A stretch of 64,000 nucleotides of DNA. Origin: Jejuia pallidilutea. GTDB taxonomy: Bacteria > Bacteroidota > Bacteroidia > Flavobacteriales > Flavobacteriaceae. The translations under genes and the position numbers were made by a program. The stretch is taken from the NCBI RefSeq assembly GCF_002973595.1, contig NZ_PVEO01000007.1, positions 186,001 through 250,000 on the forward strand, given 5' to 3'. Shown piece by piece: positions 45,169-53,581 of this stretch. Numbering within the stretch: position 1 is the first letter of the stretch; every line of letters starts with the position of its first letter. The notes beneath the pieces were generated by a model, which did not search any database, had not been told where the DNA came from, and saw only the letters and a list, made by a program, of their open reading frames with translations.

Positions 45169-45624
45169 ATGCCAATGTTAGCAAGAGATAAAAACCAATT
45201 ATCCTACATATATAGTTCAACATCACATTTAGGAAAACAAGTGTTGGGCTATGTGCAAGGGTTAAAAAAGAAAGTTGAGATTATAGATATTTCTAAAGAA
45301 GGGTTAAGCGATACTATTTGGGTTGAACTTAGGGATAATTTAGATGTACCATTTGACGAGATATTTACAACACAAAATGAAGACTTGAGTGATTATGGGG
45401 ATAAAGATAGTTTTAGTAAAACAGATTGGATTAAGATAATAAATAAGCGTCCTGAACTATTACAAAAGCCCATAGCCGTTAATGGCGACAGTGTAATGTT
45501 AATAGCGCACCGCTCTGAAATTTTAAAGTTTTTTGATGTAGATTCTGCTGGTTTAGAGAAAACGTTTGGGCACGAAGCACCAACTACATCATCTACTACA
45601 AAAGGTGAAAAATTCGTAAAATAG
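45169..45624 (+). CDS. ArsC/Spx-like thioredoxin-fold protein lacking the catalytic Cys
   Basis: About 151 residues. The fold follows arsenate reductase (YSSTSHLGKQVLGYVQG, IDISKEGLSDTIW, INKRPELLQKPIAV, then ILKFFD). The catalytic Cys of the CxxC/CxxS motif is replaced by Ser-Ser-Thr-Ser, so arsenate reduction is not expected. The start at 45169 is preferred because the frame's upstream Met would overlap the preceding gene. Confidence 0.75.
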   Translation: MPMLARDKNQLSYIYSSTSHLGKQVLGYVQGLKKKVEIIDISKEGLSDTIWVELRDNLDVPFDEIFTTQNEDLSDYGDKDSFSKTDWIKIINKRPELLQKPIAVNGDSVMLIAHRSEILKFFDVDSAGLEKTFGHEAPTTSSTTKGEKFVK

Positions 45625-45656
45625 TTTAATTAAATAATATCGATATACATTAAAAA

Positions 45657-45699
45657 AACAACAGCTATAGAGTAATTGCTCTAAAGCTGTTGTTTTTGT
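45657..45699. terminator. Bidirectional terminator
   Basis: A 16-bp stem with one mismatch (AACAACAGCTATAGAG with CTCTAAAGCTGTTGTT, 45657-45694), A-rich on the left and T-rich on the right. It serves both the ArsC-like gene and the convergent gene at 45729. Confidence 0.85.
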
Positions 45700-45728
45700 T
45701 TTAATAAAACCTATTTGTAAATTTTGAA

Positions 45729-46064
45729 TTACTTATTGATGTTTGCTTTATCAGAAATATTAGTGATAGGTATATTTTTAAAAAATTCAGCAGCATCAGC
45801 ATCAGCATTTGGCCCGTATGCCAATAAAAAAGTACCCTTTTCGCCTTTATTGGTTTCTAGTACGTAAAGTATAGACATGTCAGACGGGTTACTCATACCT
45901 TCATAGCGATGTTCAGCAACTACGTGTACATCCATTGGCTTATACTCATAATTGTTATTGTTGCTTACTAACTTGTTAGATTCTATACGAAAGTGAGATA
46001 CGTAGCCTTTCTCTTCATAGGCTCTAATATAATCTTTTTCGTGTTTTGCATATTCATTGTCCAT
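45729..46064 (-). CDS. Conserved 111-residue protein of unknown function
   Basis: A small alpha/beta protein with KHEKDYIRAYEEKGY at the start and GTFLLAYGPNADADAAEFF near the end. Similar proteins are sometimes labelled phosphoribosylpyrophosphate synthetase, but no PRPP-binding loop is present. It forms a leftward group with the F420-type reductase-like and nitroreductase genes. Confidence 0.6.
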   Translation of the reverse strand: MDNEYAKHEKDYIRAYEEKGYVSHFRIESNKLVSNNNNYEYKPMDVHVVAEHRYEGMSNPSDMSILYVLETNKGEKGTFLLAYGPNADADAAEFFKNIPITNISDKANINK

Positions 46065-46075
46065 AATTTTTAGTT

Positions 46076-46723
46076 TTAGTTACTTGTACTTCTCAGTTTA
46101 TCTACTAGTTCTTTAAGAGAAGATTTATTAAGCGACTTACCATACAATTCCTGTTCTGGATCCATTATTTTAGTGTCGCTTAAGTTACCAATAAAGAGTG
46201 TGTCAAAGCCAATATCTTTTATTAATTGCTTTGCAATATTTCGGCTTTCTAAATCTTGAGCCGCGTAAGGTATTGTTAATTTCTCGTTATCCCTAAACGC
46301 ATAGTCTCTTAAATGTTCTGCTCTAATGGTATTAAAAGCTTTTACGGTTTTTGCAGTACCAAATTTCATTGCGGTATATTCCGAAGCATTATAATTGGCA
46401 TCTCTTACTTCTTGAGCCATTTCTCCATCTCGCTCTGGATAAGGGTTTGTAGCATCTATAATAACTTTATTTCCATATTCCCCAGCGTATAGTTCAGCTA
46501 TCTTATCTATAGCTTTGAAGGGTACTGCGAGTAAATATACATCGGCATCTGCTTCAAAAACATCGGTAACACTTTGTGCTTGTGCATTTTCACCTGCTTC
46601 TTTCACCAAACTATTAAGTTCAGCTGGATGTCTAGAACTAAATAGTACATTATGTCCGGCTTTAGCCCAATGTTTACCTAAATTTCCTCCTATATTTCCA
46701 CTTCCTATAATTCCTATCTTCAT
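46076..46723 (-). CDS. NADP-binding F420-oxidoreductase-like protein
   Basis: 215 residues with a Rossmann start GIIGSGNIGGNLGKHWAKAGH and SSRHPAEL, which is the NADP phosphate-binding part of the F420-dependent NADP oxidoreductase family. Flavobacteria do not make F420, so the electron partner is probably a different flavin or a small substrate. Neighbours are the conserved 111-residue gene and a nitroreductase. Confidence 0.82.
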   Translation of the reverse strand: MKIGIIGSGNIGGNLGKHWAKAGHNVLFSSRHPAELNSLVKEAGENAQAQSVTDVFEADADVYLLAVPFKAIDKIAELYAGEYGNKVIIDATNPYPERDGEMAQEVRDANYNASEYTAMKFGTAKTVKAFNTIRAEHLRDYAFRDNEKLTIPYAAQDLESRNIAKQLIKDIGFDTLFIGNLSDTKIMDPEQELYGKSLNKSSLKELVDKLRSTSN

Positions 46724-46749
46724 CTTATATATTTTTTTAAGTTATGTGT

Positions 46750-47352
46750 TTATTTCCAACCATCTTTATATGCAAATGATGCAATTGGTTGTCTTGTTCT
46801 TTGTGCTGTTTCTTGTTGTTGTAAATCTTCGGGTAGGGTTTCTAAATCTCCTCCGTAATAGCCTAATGCAATGGCAGTAGTTATGTGATAGCCTTTAGGT
46901 ACATTAAACTCTTTGTGTGCTTTTTCCCAATCTACACCAGCCATGTGGTGTAAACCTATGCCCATATACTGTGCTTGTACCGTCATGTTTCCTAAGCATA
47001 GTCCTAGATCGTGTAGCGCATGAAAGTTATCTTTACCATCATCGGTCTTCTCTTTGTAAGCTGTTAACACGAGAAGTGGCGCATTGTTTGCCCATTTTTT
47101 ATTAAAATCGCTTAAGCAATTATAAATTCTATCATAGGCTTCAGAGTTTTTTTCAGCATAAATAAAGCGCCATGGTTGTAAATTATTTGAACTGGCCGAC
47201 CATCGTACCGCTTCAAAAAGCTGTGCAATATGTTCGTTTTCAATTTTAGTTTCACTAAATATTCTAGGGCTGTAGCGTTGTTTTAAAAAGGCTATAATCT
47301 CGTTATCTGTGTTTGCTATATTGTCTAACTTTATTTGTTCTGTGTCGGTCAT
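46750..47352 (-). CDS. Nitroreductase family protein
   Basis: 200 residues. FMN-binding features are RYSPRIFSE at the start, RWSASSNNLQPWRFIYA, and a GYYGGDLETLP segment near the end. It belongs to the NfsB/NADH-oxidase-like flavoproteins that reduce nitro compounds or quinones with NAD(P)H. It starts the leftward group 46076-47352. Confidence 0.88.
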   Translation of the reverse strand: MTDTEQIKLDNIANTDNEIIAFLKQRYSPRIFSETKIENEHIAQLFEAVRWSASSNNLQPWRFIYAEKNSEAYDRIYNCLSDFNKKWANNAPLLVLTAYKEKTDDGKDNFHALHDLGLCLGNMTVQAQYMGIGLHHMAGVDWEKAHKEFNVPKGYHITTAIALGYYGGDLETLPEDLQQQETAQRTRQPIASFAYKDGWK

Positions 47353-47484
47353 AATTATGTCTTTTTCTTTTTTTATTTACTTGCCTTTAAAATGCTTAAA
47401 TAATTAATATCTGATTAGTGATTTATATATTCAAACATCTTAATACGGGCTTCTATATGCAAGTTATTTATTAGAGGGTTAAAA

Positions 47485-47498
47485 GGTTAACGTTAACC
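47485..47498. promoter_or_regulatory. Perfect 14-bp palindrome upstream of the nitroreductase gene
   Basis: GGTTAACGTTAACC is perfectly palindromic and lies 133 bp before the nitroreductase start, in a 189-bp gap. It may be an operator. Confidence 0.35.
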
Positions 47499-47541
47499 AT
47501 GAAAATCTTGATGCAATACGTGCGTTGTATTTTAAAAAATG

Positions 47542-48558
47542 CTACAATACGTTTTTTTCTTTGTGGCCGTATTCTTCTTTATAAATACGAACAACAATTA
47601 AAAACAAGCTAACTAGTAAAGGGCCAAAAATTAAACCAATAAAGCCAAATAGTGGAATACCAATAATAACTCCAATAAGTGTAATTAATGGGTGAACATT
47701 ATCTAGTTTTTGTAGTACGTACAGCCGTATTAAATTATCTGTGGCGCCAACAATTACAATACCATAAATTAAAATAGCCCATGCCTGAAATGTATTACCG
47801 TTAGATAATGAAAGAATAAAAACTGGTAGTGTTCCCAACATGTTTCCAACAAAAGGAATCATGGAGCCTATGGTAACTATAACAGCCCAAAAGAAGGGGT
47901 CGTCTATATTAAAAATTAAAAATCCAATAAGCGCCACAATACCCTGTGCAACGGCTACTAAAGGTATTCCTATGGCGTTAGAACGTACCATTTCTCTAGA
48001 TTCTTTCCCTAAAATTTTTAAATTCTCTTTGCTAAGCGGTATGTATTCAAATAACGATTCGCTTAATGCTTTGCGGTTTATAAGCATGTAAAACAATAAA
48101 AAGTACATTATGGTGATCGCTATGGCAACATTAAAAGTATTACCAGCTAAGTTTTGTAAGTTTTCTGATAACCAACTGGTAATTTCACTAGTATTTATTT
48201 GAGACGAGAGGTCTTGCCCTGTCCATGATTTAAAATTATCCATTTGTTTTTGTATGGCTTTAAGGACTTTCTCTGAGTTGTTGATGGCTTGTTCTACTTT
48301 TGTACCCAACATAAATGCAGCCCCAGTAATGGGGAGCAAAATAACTAAGAACGAGCCTAGTATTAATGCACCAGAAGCCAAAAAGGGATGCCATCCTTTT
48401 TGGGTAAGTTTTCTCATGGGTTTTCTTAGTAAAACGTACAAGGTTATAGCGCCTAAGATACCAGATAAGTAGGGCATCATTTCATTAAGAATTAATGCCC
48501 CTGTTGCTGTAATTAGCAGCAAAATAAAAATTTGCCGAATAGTTTTTGCGTCTATCAC
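47542..48558 (-). CDS. AI-2E family membrane transporter
   Basis: 338 residues with about eight membrane helices. The family core is visible in VAVAQGIVALIGFLIFNIDDPFF and PFVGNMLGTLPVFILSLSNG. Members include exporters of autoinducer-2 and Na+/H+ antiporters; substrate not deducible. It follows the Rho_N-like gene by 4 bp, so they form an operon. Confidence 0.88.
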   Translation of the reverse strand: MIDAKTIRQIFILLLITATGALILNEMMPYLSGILGAITLYVLLRKPMRKLTQKGWHPFLASGALILGSFLVILLPITGAAFMLGTKVEQAINNSEKVLKAIQKQMDNFKSWTGQDLSSQINTSEITSWLSENLQNLAGNTFNVAIAITIMYFLLFYMLINRKALSESLFEYIPLSKENLKILGKESREMVRSNAIGIPLVAVAQGIVALIGFLIFNIDDPFFWAVIVTIGSMIPFVGNMLGTLPVFILSLSNGNTFQAWAILIYGIVIVGATDNLIRLYVLQKLDNVHPLITLIGVIIGIPLFGFIGLIFGPLLVSLFLIVVRIYKEEYGHKEKNVL

Positions 48559-48562
48559 CTTT

Positions 48563-48802
48563 TTAATTATTACGTAAAGCTTCTATGAGTTCTTGTTTAT
48601 CCATTTTAGAGCGGCCTTTTATACCTACGTCTTTAGCAAGCTGATAAATTTCTGTTTTAGATCTTTCTTCGTAGGGTTTTGCTTTACCACCTTTTTTTTC
48701 TGCTTCTGGGGCGTTAGCTATTCTGGCTGCTTTTTCTTTACTGTAACCTTGGTCTCTTAGGGCTACATATTGGTCTTCGTTTTTAATACTTGGATTGTCC
48801 AT
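48563..48802 (-). CDS. Small Rho_N/SAP-like domain protein
   Basis: 79 residues. The C-terminal half RSKTEIYQLAKDVGIKGRSK with MDKQELIEAL is the Rho termination factor N-terminal fold, and the first half resembles DUF7218-type stress proteins (ALRDQGYSKEKAARIANAPE). It probably binds nucleic acid. It is the first gene of an operon with the AI-2E gene. A TTTTGTTAAGGTTTAACT motif lies just upstream at 48812-48829. Confidence 0.75.
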   Translation of the reverse strand: MDNPSIKNEDQYVALRDQGYSKEKAARIANAPEAEKKGGKAKPYEERSKTEIYQLAKDVGIKGRSKMDKQELIEALRNN

Positions 48803-49068
48803 ACATGTTTATTTTGTTAAGGTTTAACTAAATATGTAAATAAAATATAGCTCGACTTAACTTAATTAGTAAAAAATTTAACTTTAACAATTAGTGTGGT
48901 GATCTAGACTGTTAAACAGCTGAATTTAATGTTGAAAACACACTTTTTTTACTAGAATTTAATAGAGAAAAATACTAGAAGAGGTGTGCTAATATGCGAT
49001 AGGTGTGCAGGATTAAATTATCCTGTATAATTTTGAATTTAATAATTAATACTAAAGTAAAATAGTGG

Positions 49069-50031
49069 TTAATTCACTACATTTTCGGGGCTTCCTTCTA
49101 AGAAAGCTCTTAAATTATTAATTGTTGTTTGCATTAACCTTTGGCGTGCTTCTTTTGGTGCCCATGCAATATGTGGCGTAATAATGCAATTTTTTGCGCC
49201 CAATAGGGGGTTATTTTTTTCCATTGGTTCTTTTGAAATTACATCTAGTGCAGCCCCAGCAATTTGATTATTATTTAAGGCCTCTGCAACATCTTTTTCG
49301 TTTATTAACGGGCCACGTGAGGTATTTATTAAAAAAGCATTTTGTTTCATTTTAGCAATAGAGCTCTTATTAATAATGTCTTTGGTTTCTGGAGTTAACG
49401 GGCAGTGTAAGCTTAAAAAATCAGATTTAGCCAATAATTCATCAAAAGGAACAAATTTTAAATTATTGCTTTCAAATTCTGGGTAAATGGTTCTATTGTG
49501 TACCAAAATGTGCATACCGAATGCTTCGGCAAGTTTAGCTGTAGCCTTACCAATTTTACCAAAACCAAAAATACCTATGGTTTTACCTGCTAATTCAATT
49601 AATGGGAAGTTCCAAAACGAAAAATCTTTGCTTTGTATCCAATCGCCTTGTTGCACAGCCATATGATGTGCGCCAACATGGTGGCACAACTCTAAAATTA
49701 ACGCCATAGTAAATTGTGCTACCGATACAGAACTGTAATCTGGTACATTAGTAACTATAACATTTTTCTGTTTAGCGATTTCAATATCTATTATGTTAAA
49801 GCCAGTAGCTAAAACACCAATATATTTTAAGTTTTTTGCGTTTAACAAAACTTCTTTACCAATGGGCGTTTTATTGGTAAAAATAATTTCAGCATCACCA
49901 ATATTTTTAAGTATATCTTTAGTGTTGTAAGGTGTTCTATCGTAAACGGTTAGCGCTCCAAATTGTTCTATGCCATTCCAGTTTAAATCGCCTGGGTTTA
50001 AAGTATAACCATCTAAAACTACTATCTTCAT
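49069..50031 (-). CDS. D-2-hydroxyacid dehydrogenase
   Basis: 320 residues. The NAD-binding motif is GIFGFGKIGKATAKLAEAFG. Catalytic residues appear in NTSRGPLINE (Arg), the Glu of GAALDVISKEP, and the His of HIAWAPKEA. Overall it resembles glycerate/hydroxypyruvate reductase. It acts in the cytoplasm on a 2-keto acid; the substrate is not certain. It is monocistronic. Confidence 0.9.
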   Translation of the reverse strand: MKIVVLDGYTLNPGDLNWNGIEQFGALTVYDRTPYNTKDILKNIGDAEIIFTNKTPIGKEVLLNAKNLKYIGVLATGFNIIDIEIAKQKNVIVTNVPDYSSVSVAQFTMALILELCHHVGAHHMAVQQGDWIQSKDFSFWNFPLIELAGKTIGIFGFGKIGKATAKLAEAFGMHILVHNRTIYPEFESNNLKFVPFDELLAKSDFLSLHCPLTPETKDIINKSSIAKMKQNAFLINTSRGPLINEKDVAEALNNNQIAGAALDVISKEPMEKNNPLLGAKNCIITPHIAWAPKEARQRLMQTTINNLRAFLEGSPENVVN

Positions 50032-50087
50032 GATGTTATGTATTTAACCTTAAAGATAAAATTTAACCAGTAATAATCAATAAACCT

Positions 50088-50567
50088 TTATTCCAATCGT
50101 ATATAATTTTCGGCAAAAAGCGGGTGCCCTTCAGCATCTATTTGTATTTGGCTGTATTTATCTTCCTCTAAATTATAATGGAAAACAAATTCGGGATTTT
50201 GCTTAATATATTTGCTCATTTCAACGGAGCCATAATCTAAAACTTCTGTTAAGAGACTGTCTGTGAGTGTATAGCGTCCGTAACCAAACCATTCTATGGA
50301 ATCTGCTTCAATATTTCTGCACCACATCACTTTTGTGGGTGTAAATATTTTAATGTGCCTGTTGGCATGAGACGATGCAAAACTGTCCATTACTTTGCCG
50401 TTTTCGCCATAATTATAGAAACTGGTACGTTCCCATACGCCCAAAAGAGAGGGTGTTTTTTCTTGGTTTTCTTCTTCTGAAGTAATTTGAGTTGTTTTAG
50501 AATTTGAATTGTTGCAAGCGCCAAAAACTATGCATAAAATTAGGATTAGAAAAGTATGTAATTTCAT
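50088..50567 (-). CDS. Lipoprotein of unknown function
   Basis: About 159 residues from 50567. The lipoprotein signal FLILILCIVFGAC sets this start; an ATG at 50618 would put 17 residues in front of it. The rest (LLGVWERTSFYNYGENG, ITIFTPTKVMW-like segment) suggests a lipocalin-like or lipoprotein beta fold found in Bacteroidota. Confidence 0.7.
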   Translation of the reverse strand: MKLHTFLILILCIVFGACNNSNSKTTQITSEEENQEKTPSLLGVWERTSFYNYGENGKVMDSFASSHANRHIKIFTPTKVMWCRNIEADSIEWFGYGRYTLTDSLLTEVLDYGSVEMSKYIKQNPEFVFHYNLEEDKYSQIQIDAEGHPLFAENYIRLE

Positions 50568-50661
50568 AATGTTAGGTTTAATTGGTGTATAACAATTTAC
50601 GAAAAAAAACAATACCAATTCATTGATTATTAAAACAATAGTGTTTTATTAAGCTAAAAAA

Positions 50662-51420
50662 CTAGGGTTGTTTTTCGCTTAGGTATTTCCAATAGCGCTT
50701 TGGAACATGCTGTATGTGTAGTTTGGTATTAATGCGCTCTTCTATATTTGTGCTTTCAAAATACTCTTTCCAAAGTGTTTTGTACTCGTTTTCGTTTAAA
50801 GTAAACCAATCTTTTTTTTTGGTAGTTACATTGAAGTTTAACGTAATTATCTCTGTTTTTTTAAGATTGTAAAACAGGCCATATTTACGTTTTAAATCGT
50901 AAATAATCCATTTTTGATCTGCATAGCGTTTTGTAAAATGATAATTAATAAGTGGTAACACATTAAAATCTGGCTCGATATTAGCAAAATAAATACCATC
51001 TTTTGTTTCTTGAAACCTCACAAAAGCTTCCATTCTATGTTTTTCCCTACTTACTTTTCTAGCAATTTTAGATAACGCTAATACCTCTACATTGCTATAG
51101 TCTGAAATGATGTTTTGTTGCGTAGTAAAGGCATATTTTATAACATTATACAAAGTGTTCTCTACGCCAATTATTTCACTTAAAAACGCATAATATATGG
51201 TGTTACACCCTTTTGTTTTTAATAGTTTTTTTATGCCTTTAAACACACGTTTAGCTTTATCTGAACTTGAAATAATGGTATCTGTCTCACTAAAAAAATC
51301 TTTTTGAAAATCGGTCTCTTTTTTTATGATGGGCAAAGCGATACGCTTTTCGTAGATTTCGAAAACAGTGGTAAGAAATCCATTAAAAGAACCATCGTAA
51401 ACTAAGGTAGTTGCTTGCAT
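50662..51420 (-). CDS. TIGR03915-type putative DNA repair protein (DUF4130)
   Basis: 252 residues, typical start TLVYDGSFNGFLTTVFEIYEK. The family always accompanies the radical SAM protein TIGR03916; here its start overlaps the partner's stop by one base (TAATG). Helical protein with a C-terminal HVPKRYWKYL segment. Its chemistry is unknown, although it has been proposed to act in DNA repair or modification. Confidence 0.88.
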   Translation of the reverse strand: MQATTLVYDGSFNGFLTTVFEIYEKRIALPIIKKETDFQKDFFSETDTIISSSDKAKRVFKGIKKLLKTKGCNTIYYAFLSEIIGVENTLYNVIKYAFTTQQNIISDYSNVEVLALSKIARKVSREKHRMEAFVRFQETKDGIYFANIEPDFNVLPLINYHFTKRYADQKWIIYDLKRKYGLFYNLKKTEIITLNFNVTTKKKDWFTLNENEYKTLWKEYFESTNIEERINTKLHIQHVPKRYWKYLSEKQP

Positions 51421-52682
51421 TAGGTAAATAAGGCCAATTGCCCGGTAAAGGCTTTTTTGTGTTTACTGTTAGAACTTTGTACTATAATTTGTTTGAGTTG
51501 GGAAGCAGAGTAATCTTTAGTTTCAAAATATCGGGAGTTACAGGTAATAAAATATTTTGCTCTGTTTAATTTTACGCCAATAGTTTTTAAATGTTCCCAA
51601 TTTAAATTTCTAAAGCGGCGTGCACTTAATATTTTGTTAACCGAAGTTATGCCCAAACCAGGAACTCTGGCCAGTAGCATTTTATCAGCTTTATTTATAT
51701 CAACAGGAAATTGATTTAAATTTCTAAGGGCCCAGGATAATTTAGGATCTATATCTAAATCTAAATTTGGGTGTTTTGGATTAAGAATTTCACGTACATC
51801 AAAACCATAAAACCGCAATAACCAATCGGTTTGGTATAATCGGTTTTCCCTTAAAACAGGTACTTCTGTACCTATCATAGGTAAACGTTTATCGTAACTC
51901 ACAGGAATATAGCCAGAGTAGTACACACGTTTTAAATCGAACGTATTATATAAATAGTTTGAAGTGTACATAATTTGCATATCATTTTCGTTGCTGGCTC
52001 CAATAATCATTTGGGTACTTTGTCCTGCAGGTGCGTATTTTGGTGTGCTTTTAATTATTTTCTTTTCAGATTTATACTGAATAATTTCATTTTTAACCTT
52101 TTTCATAGGTTTAATAAAATCCTCATGGTTTTTATCTGGTGCCAATGCTTTTAAGCCTTCTTTGGTGGGAATCTCAATATTTACACTTAATCTGTCCGCA
52201 TATAAGCCAGCTTCTCGCATTAACTCATCAGACGCCCCAGGAATAGATTTTAAATGTATGTATCCATTAAAATTCTCTTCTAAACGTAATTTTTTGGCAA
52301 CAGCCACAAGACGCTCCATAGTGTAGTCGGCATTTTTAAAAATACCAGAGCTTAGAAAAAGGCCTTCAATATAATTTCTTCTGTAAAAATTAATGGTTAA
52401 ATCTACTACTTCCTGTACTTTAAAGGCGGCACGTTTTATGTCGTTACTTTTTCGTGTTACACAATACGCACAATCGAAAATACAGTGATTGGTTAGTAAA
52501 ATTTTTAATAACGAAACACAACGCCCATCTTTAGTAAAAGTATGGCAAATACCCATGCTAGAGGCGTTGCCCAAACCATTGTTTGTATTTTTTCTATTGC
52601 TGCCACTAGAGGCACAAGACACATCATACTTTGCGGCATCGGCAAGTATGTTGAGTTTTTCTCTAATGCGTTGAAAAGACAT
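51420..52682 (-). CDS. TIGR03916-type radical SAM DNA repair/modification protein
   Basis: 420 residues. The radical SAM motif Cx3Cx2C is in CIFDCAYCVTR, and a helix-hairpin-helix DNA-binding segment lies near residue 350 (VPGLGITSVNKILSARR). An N-terminal Cys-containing segment (ASSGSNRKNTNN) is also typical. It is co-transcribed with the DUF4130 gene. The promoter has a clean -7 box at 52732-52739 (TACCTTTG read leftward). Confidence 0.92.
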   Translation of the reverse strand: MSFQRIREKLNILADAAKYDVSCASSGSNRKNTNNGLGNASSMGICHTFTKDGRCVSLLKILLTNHCIFDCAYCVTRKSNDIKRAAFKVQEVVDLTINFYRRNYIEGLFLSSGIFKNADYTMERLVAVAKKLRLEENFNGYIHLKSIPGASDELMREAGLYADRLSVNIEIPTKEGLKALAPDKNHEDFIKPMKKVKNEIIQYKSEKKIIKSTPKYAPAGQSTQMIIGASNENDMQIMYTSNYLYNTFDLKRVYYSGYIPVSYDKRLPMIGTEVPVLRENRLYQTDWLLRFYGFDVREILNPKHPNLDLDIDPKLSWALRNLNQFPVDINKADKMLLARVPGLGITSVNKILSARRFRNLNWEHLKTIGVKLNRAKYFITCNSRYFETKDYSASQLKQIIVQSSNSKHKKAFTGQLALFT

Positions 52683-52731
52683 AAGCTAACGGTTAAAGGT
52701 GCAATGGATAGATTTGGACATCTCTACTACC

Positions 52732-52739
52732 CAAAGGTA
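52732..52739 (-). promoter_or_regulatory. -7 box of the radical SAM/DUF4130 operon
   Basis: Read leftward the sequence is TACCTTTG, a perfect TAnnTTTG. The leader is about 45 bases. No LexA-like box is evident beside it. Confidence 0.6.
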
Positions 52740-52936
52740 AAAAAAAATCGAGATGTAAAAGTGTTAAATAAGGGGTGTTAAAATTATTGGAGTGTAAAAG
52801 TAAGTTTTGGTGTATGTTTTACAAGGTTTTAAGAATCTTTTAGCTATTACAATACTTTTTTTATAACGATATATTCTATATTTTAAGTTGGAGCGCTTGT
52901 ATAGTAGTGTTTCCAAAATATAATAAGAAGCAATAG

Positions 52937-53581
52937 ATGATACGTAAAATGATGAATAGAAAGGTTGTTTTTAAAATGGTAGTACTGTTTATAGTATTAA
53001 CTTTGTTAACAAACCAAATAATGCCATATAACAACAAACATATATTTCCTGATAGTATTGCTGCGGAAGCAACCAAAGCCTTATCGTATTTTCCAGAACT
53101 GGATAATGTAGCAATAACCTTTAAGTTTAAAACGCACATTAAAAAATCTACTATGCAGGCGCAACCTAAATTTGGCAGTTTTTTTAGAGGGCGTAGTAAG
53201 CGCTCTTATATAGTTTTAATTAATAAAAATATAAAAATAGCCGGTAAGGAATTTAAAACAGAGGCAATTCCTAAAGATGTTATGATTGGCTGGCTTGGGC
53301 ATGAATTGGGACATATTATAGACTATCAACACAAATCTAATTTAGAATTGCTATGGTTTGGTATTACCTATTTAATGTCTGAAAATCATATAAAAGAAGC
53401 AGAACGCGCTGCAGATACCTATGCGGTGTCTCATGGAATGGCAGATTATATATTGAAAACCAAAAATTTTATTTTAAACCATGCCGAAATTGACAATAGT
53501 TATAAACTGCGCATTAAAAAATACTATTTATCTCCCGAAGAGATTATGGCAATGGTTGAACAAAGAACTAGTGCTAATTAG
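52937..53581 (+). CDS. Membrane-anchored HExxH metallopeptidase-like protein
   Basis: 214 residues. One N-terminal membrane helix (VVFKMVVLFIVLTLLTNQIM) precedes a domain with HELGH at 122-126 and a downstream EAERAADTYA that can supply the third zinc ligand, as in M48-type or SprT-like proteases. I cannot assign a family. Starts at 52949 or 52952 are alternatives. It is divergent from the radical SAM operon and convergent with the GH3 gene (4 bp overlap). Confidence 0.7.
   Translation: MIRKMMNRKVVFKMVVLFIVLTLLTNQIMPYNNKHIFPDSIAAEATKALSYFPELDNVAITFKFKTHIKKSTMQAQPKFGSFFRGRSKRSYIVLINKNIKIAGKEFKTEAIPKDVMIGWLGHELGHIIDYQHKSNLELLWFGITYLMSENHIKEAERAADTYAVSHGMADYILKTKNFILNHAEIDNSYKLRIKKYYLSPEEIMAMVEQRTSAN

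Noticed and set aside
45729-46064. Phosphoribosylpyrophosphate synthetase label used for similar proteins
   Set aside because: 111 residues with no PRPP-binding loop or kinase motif; called unknown.
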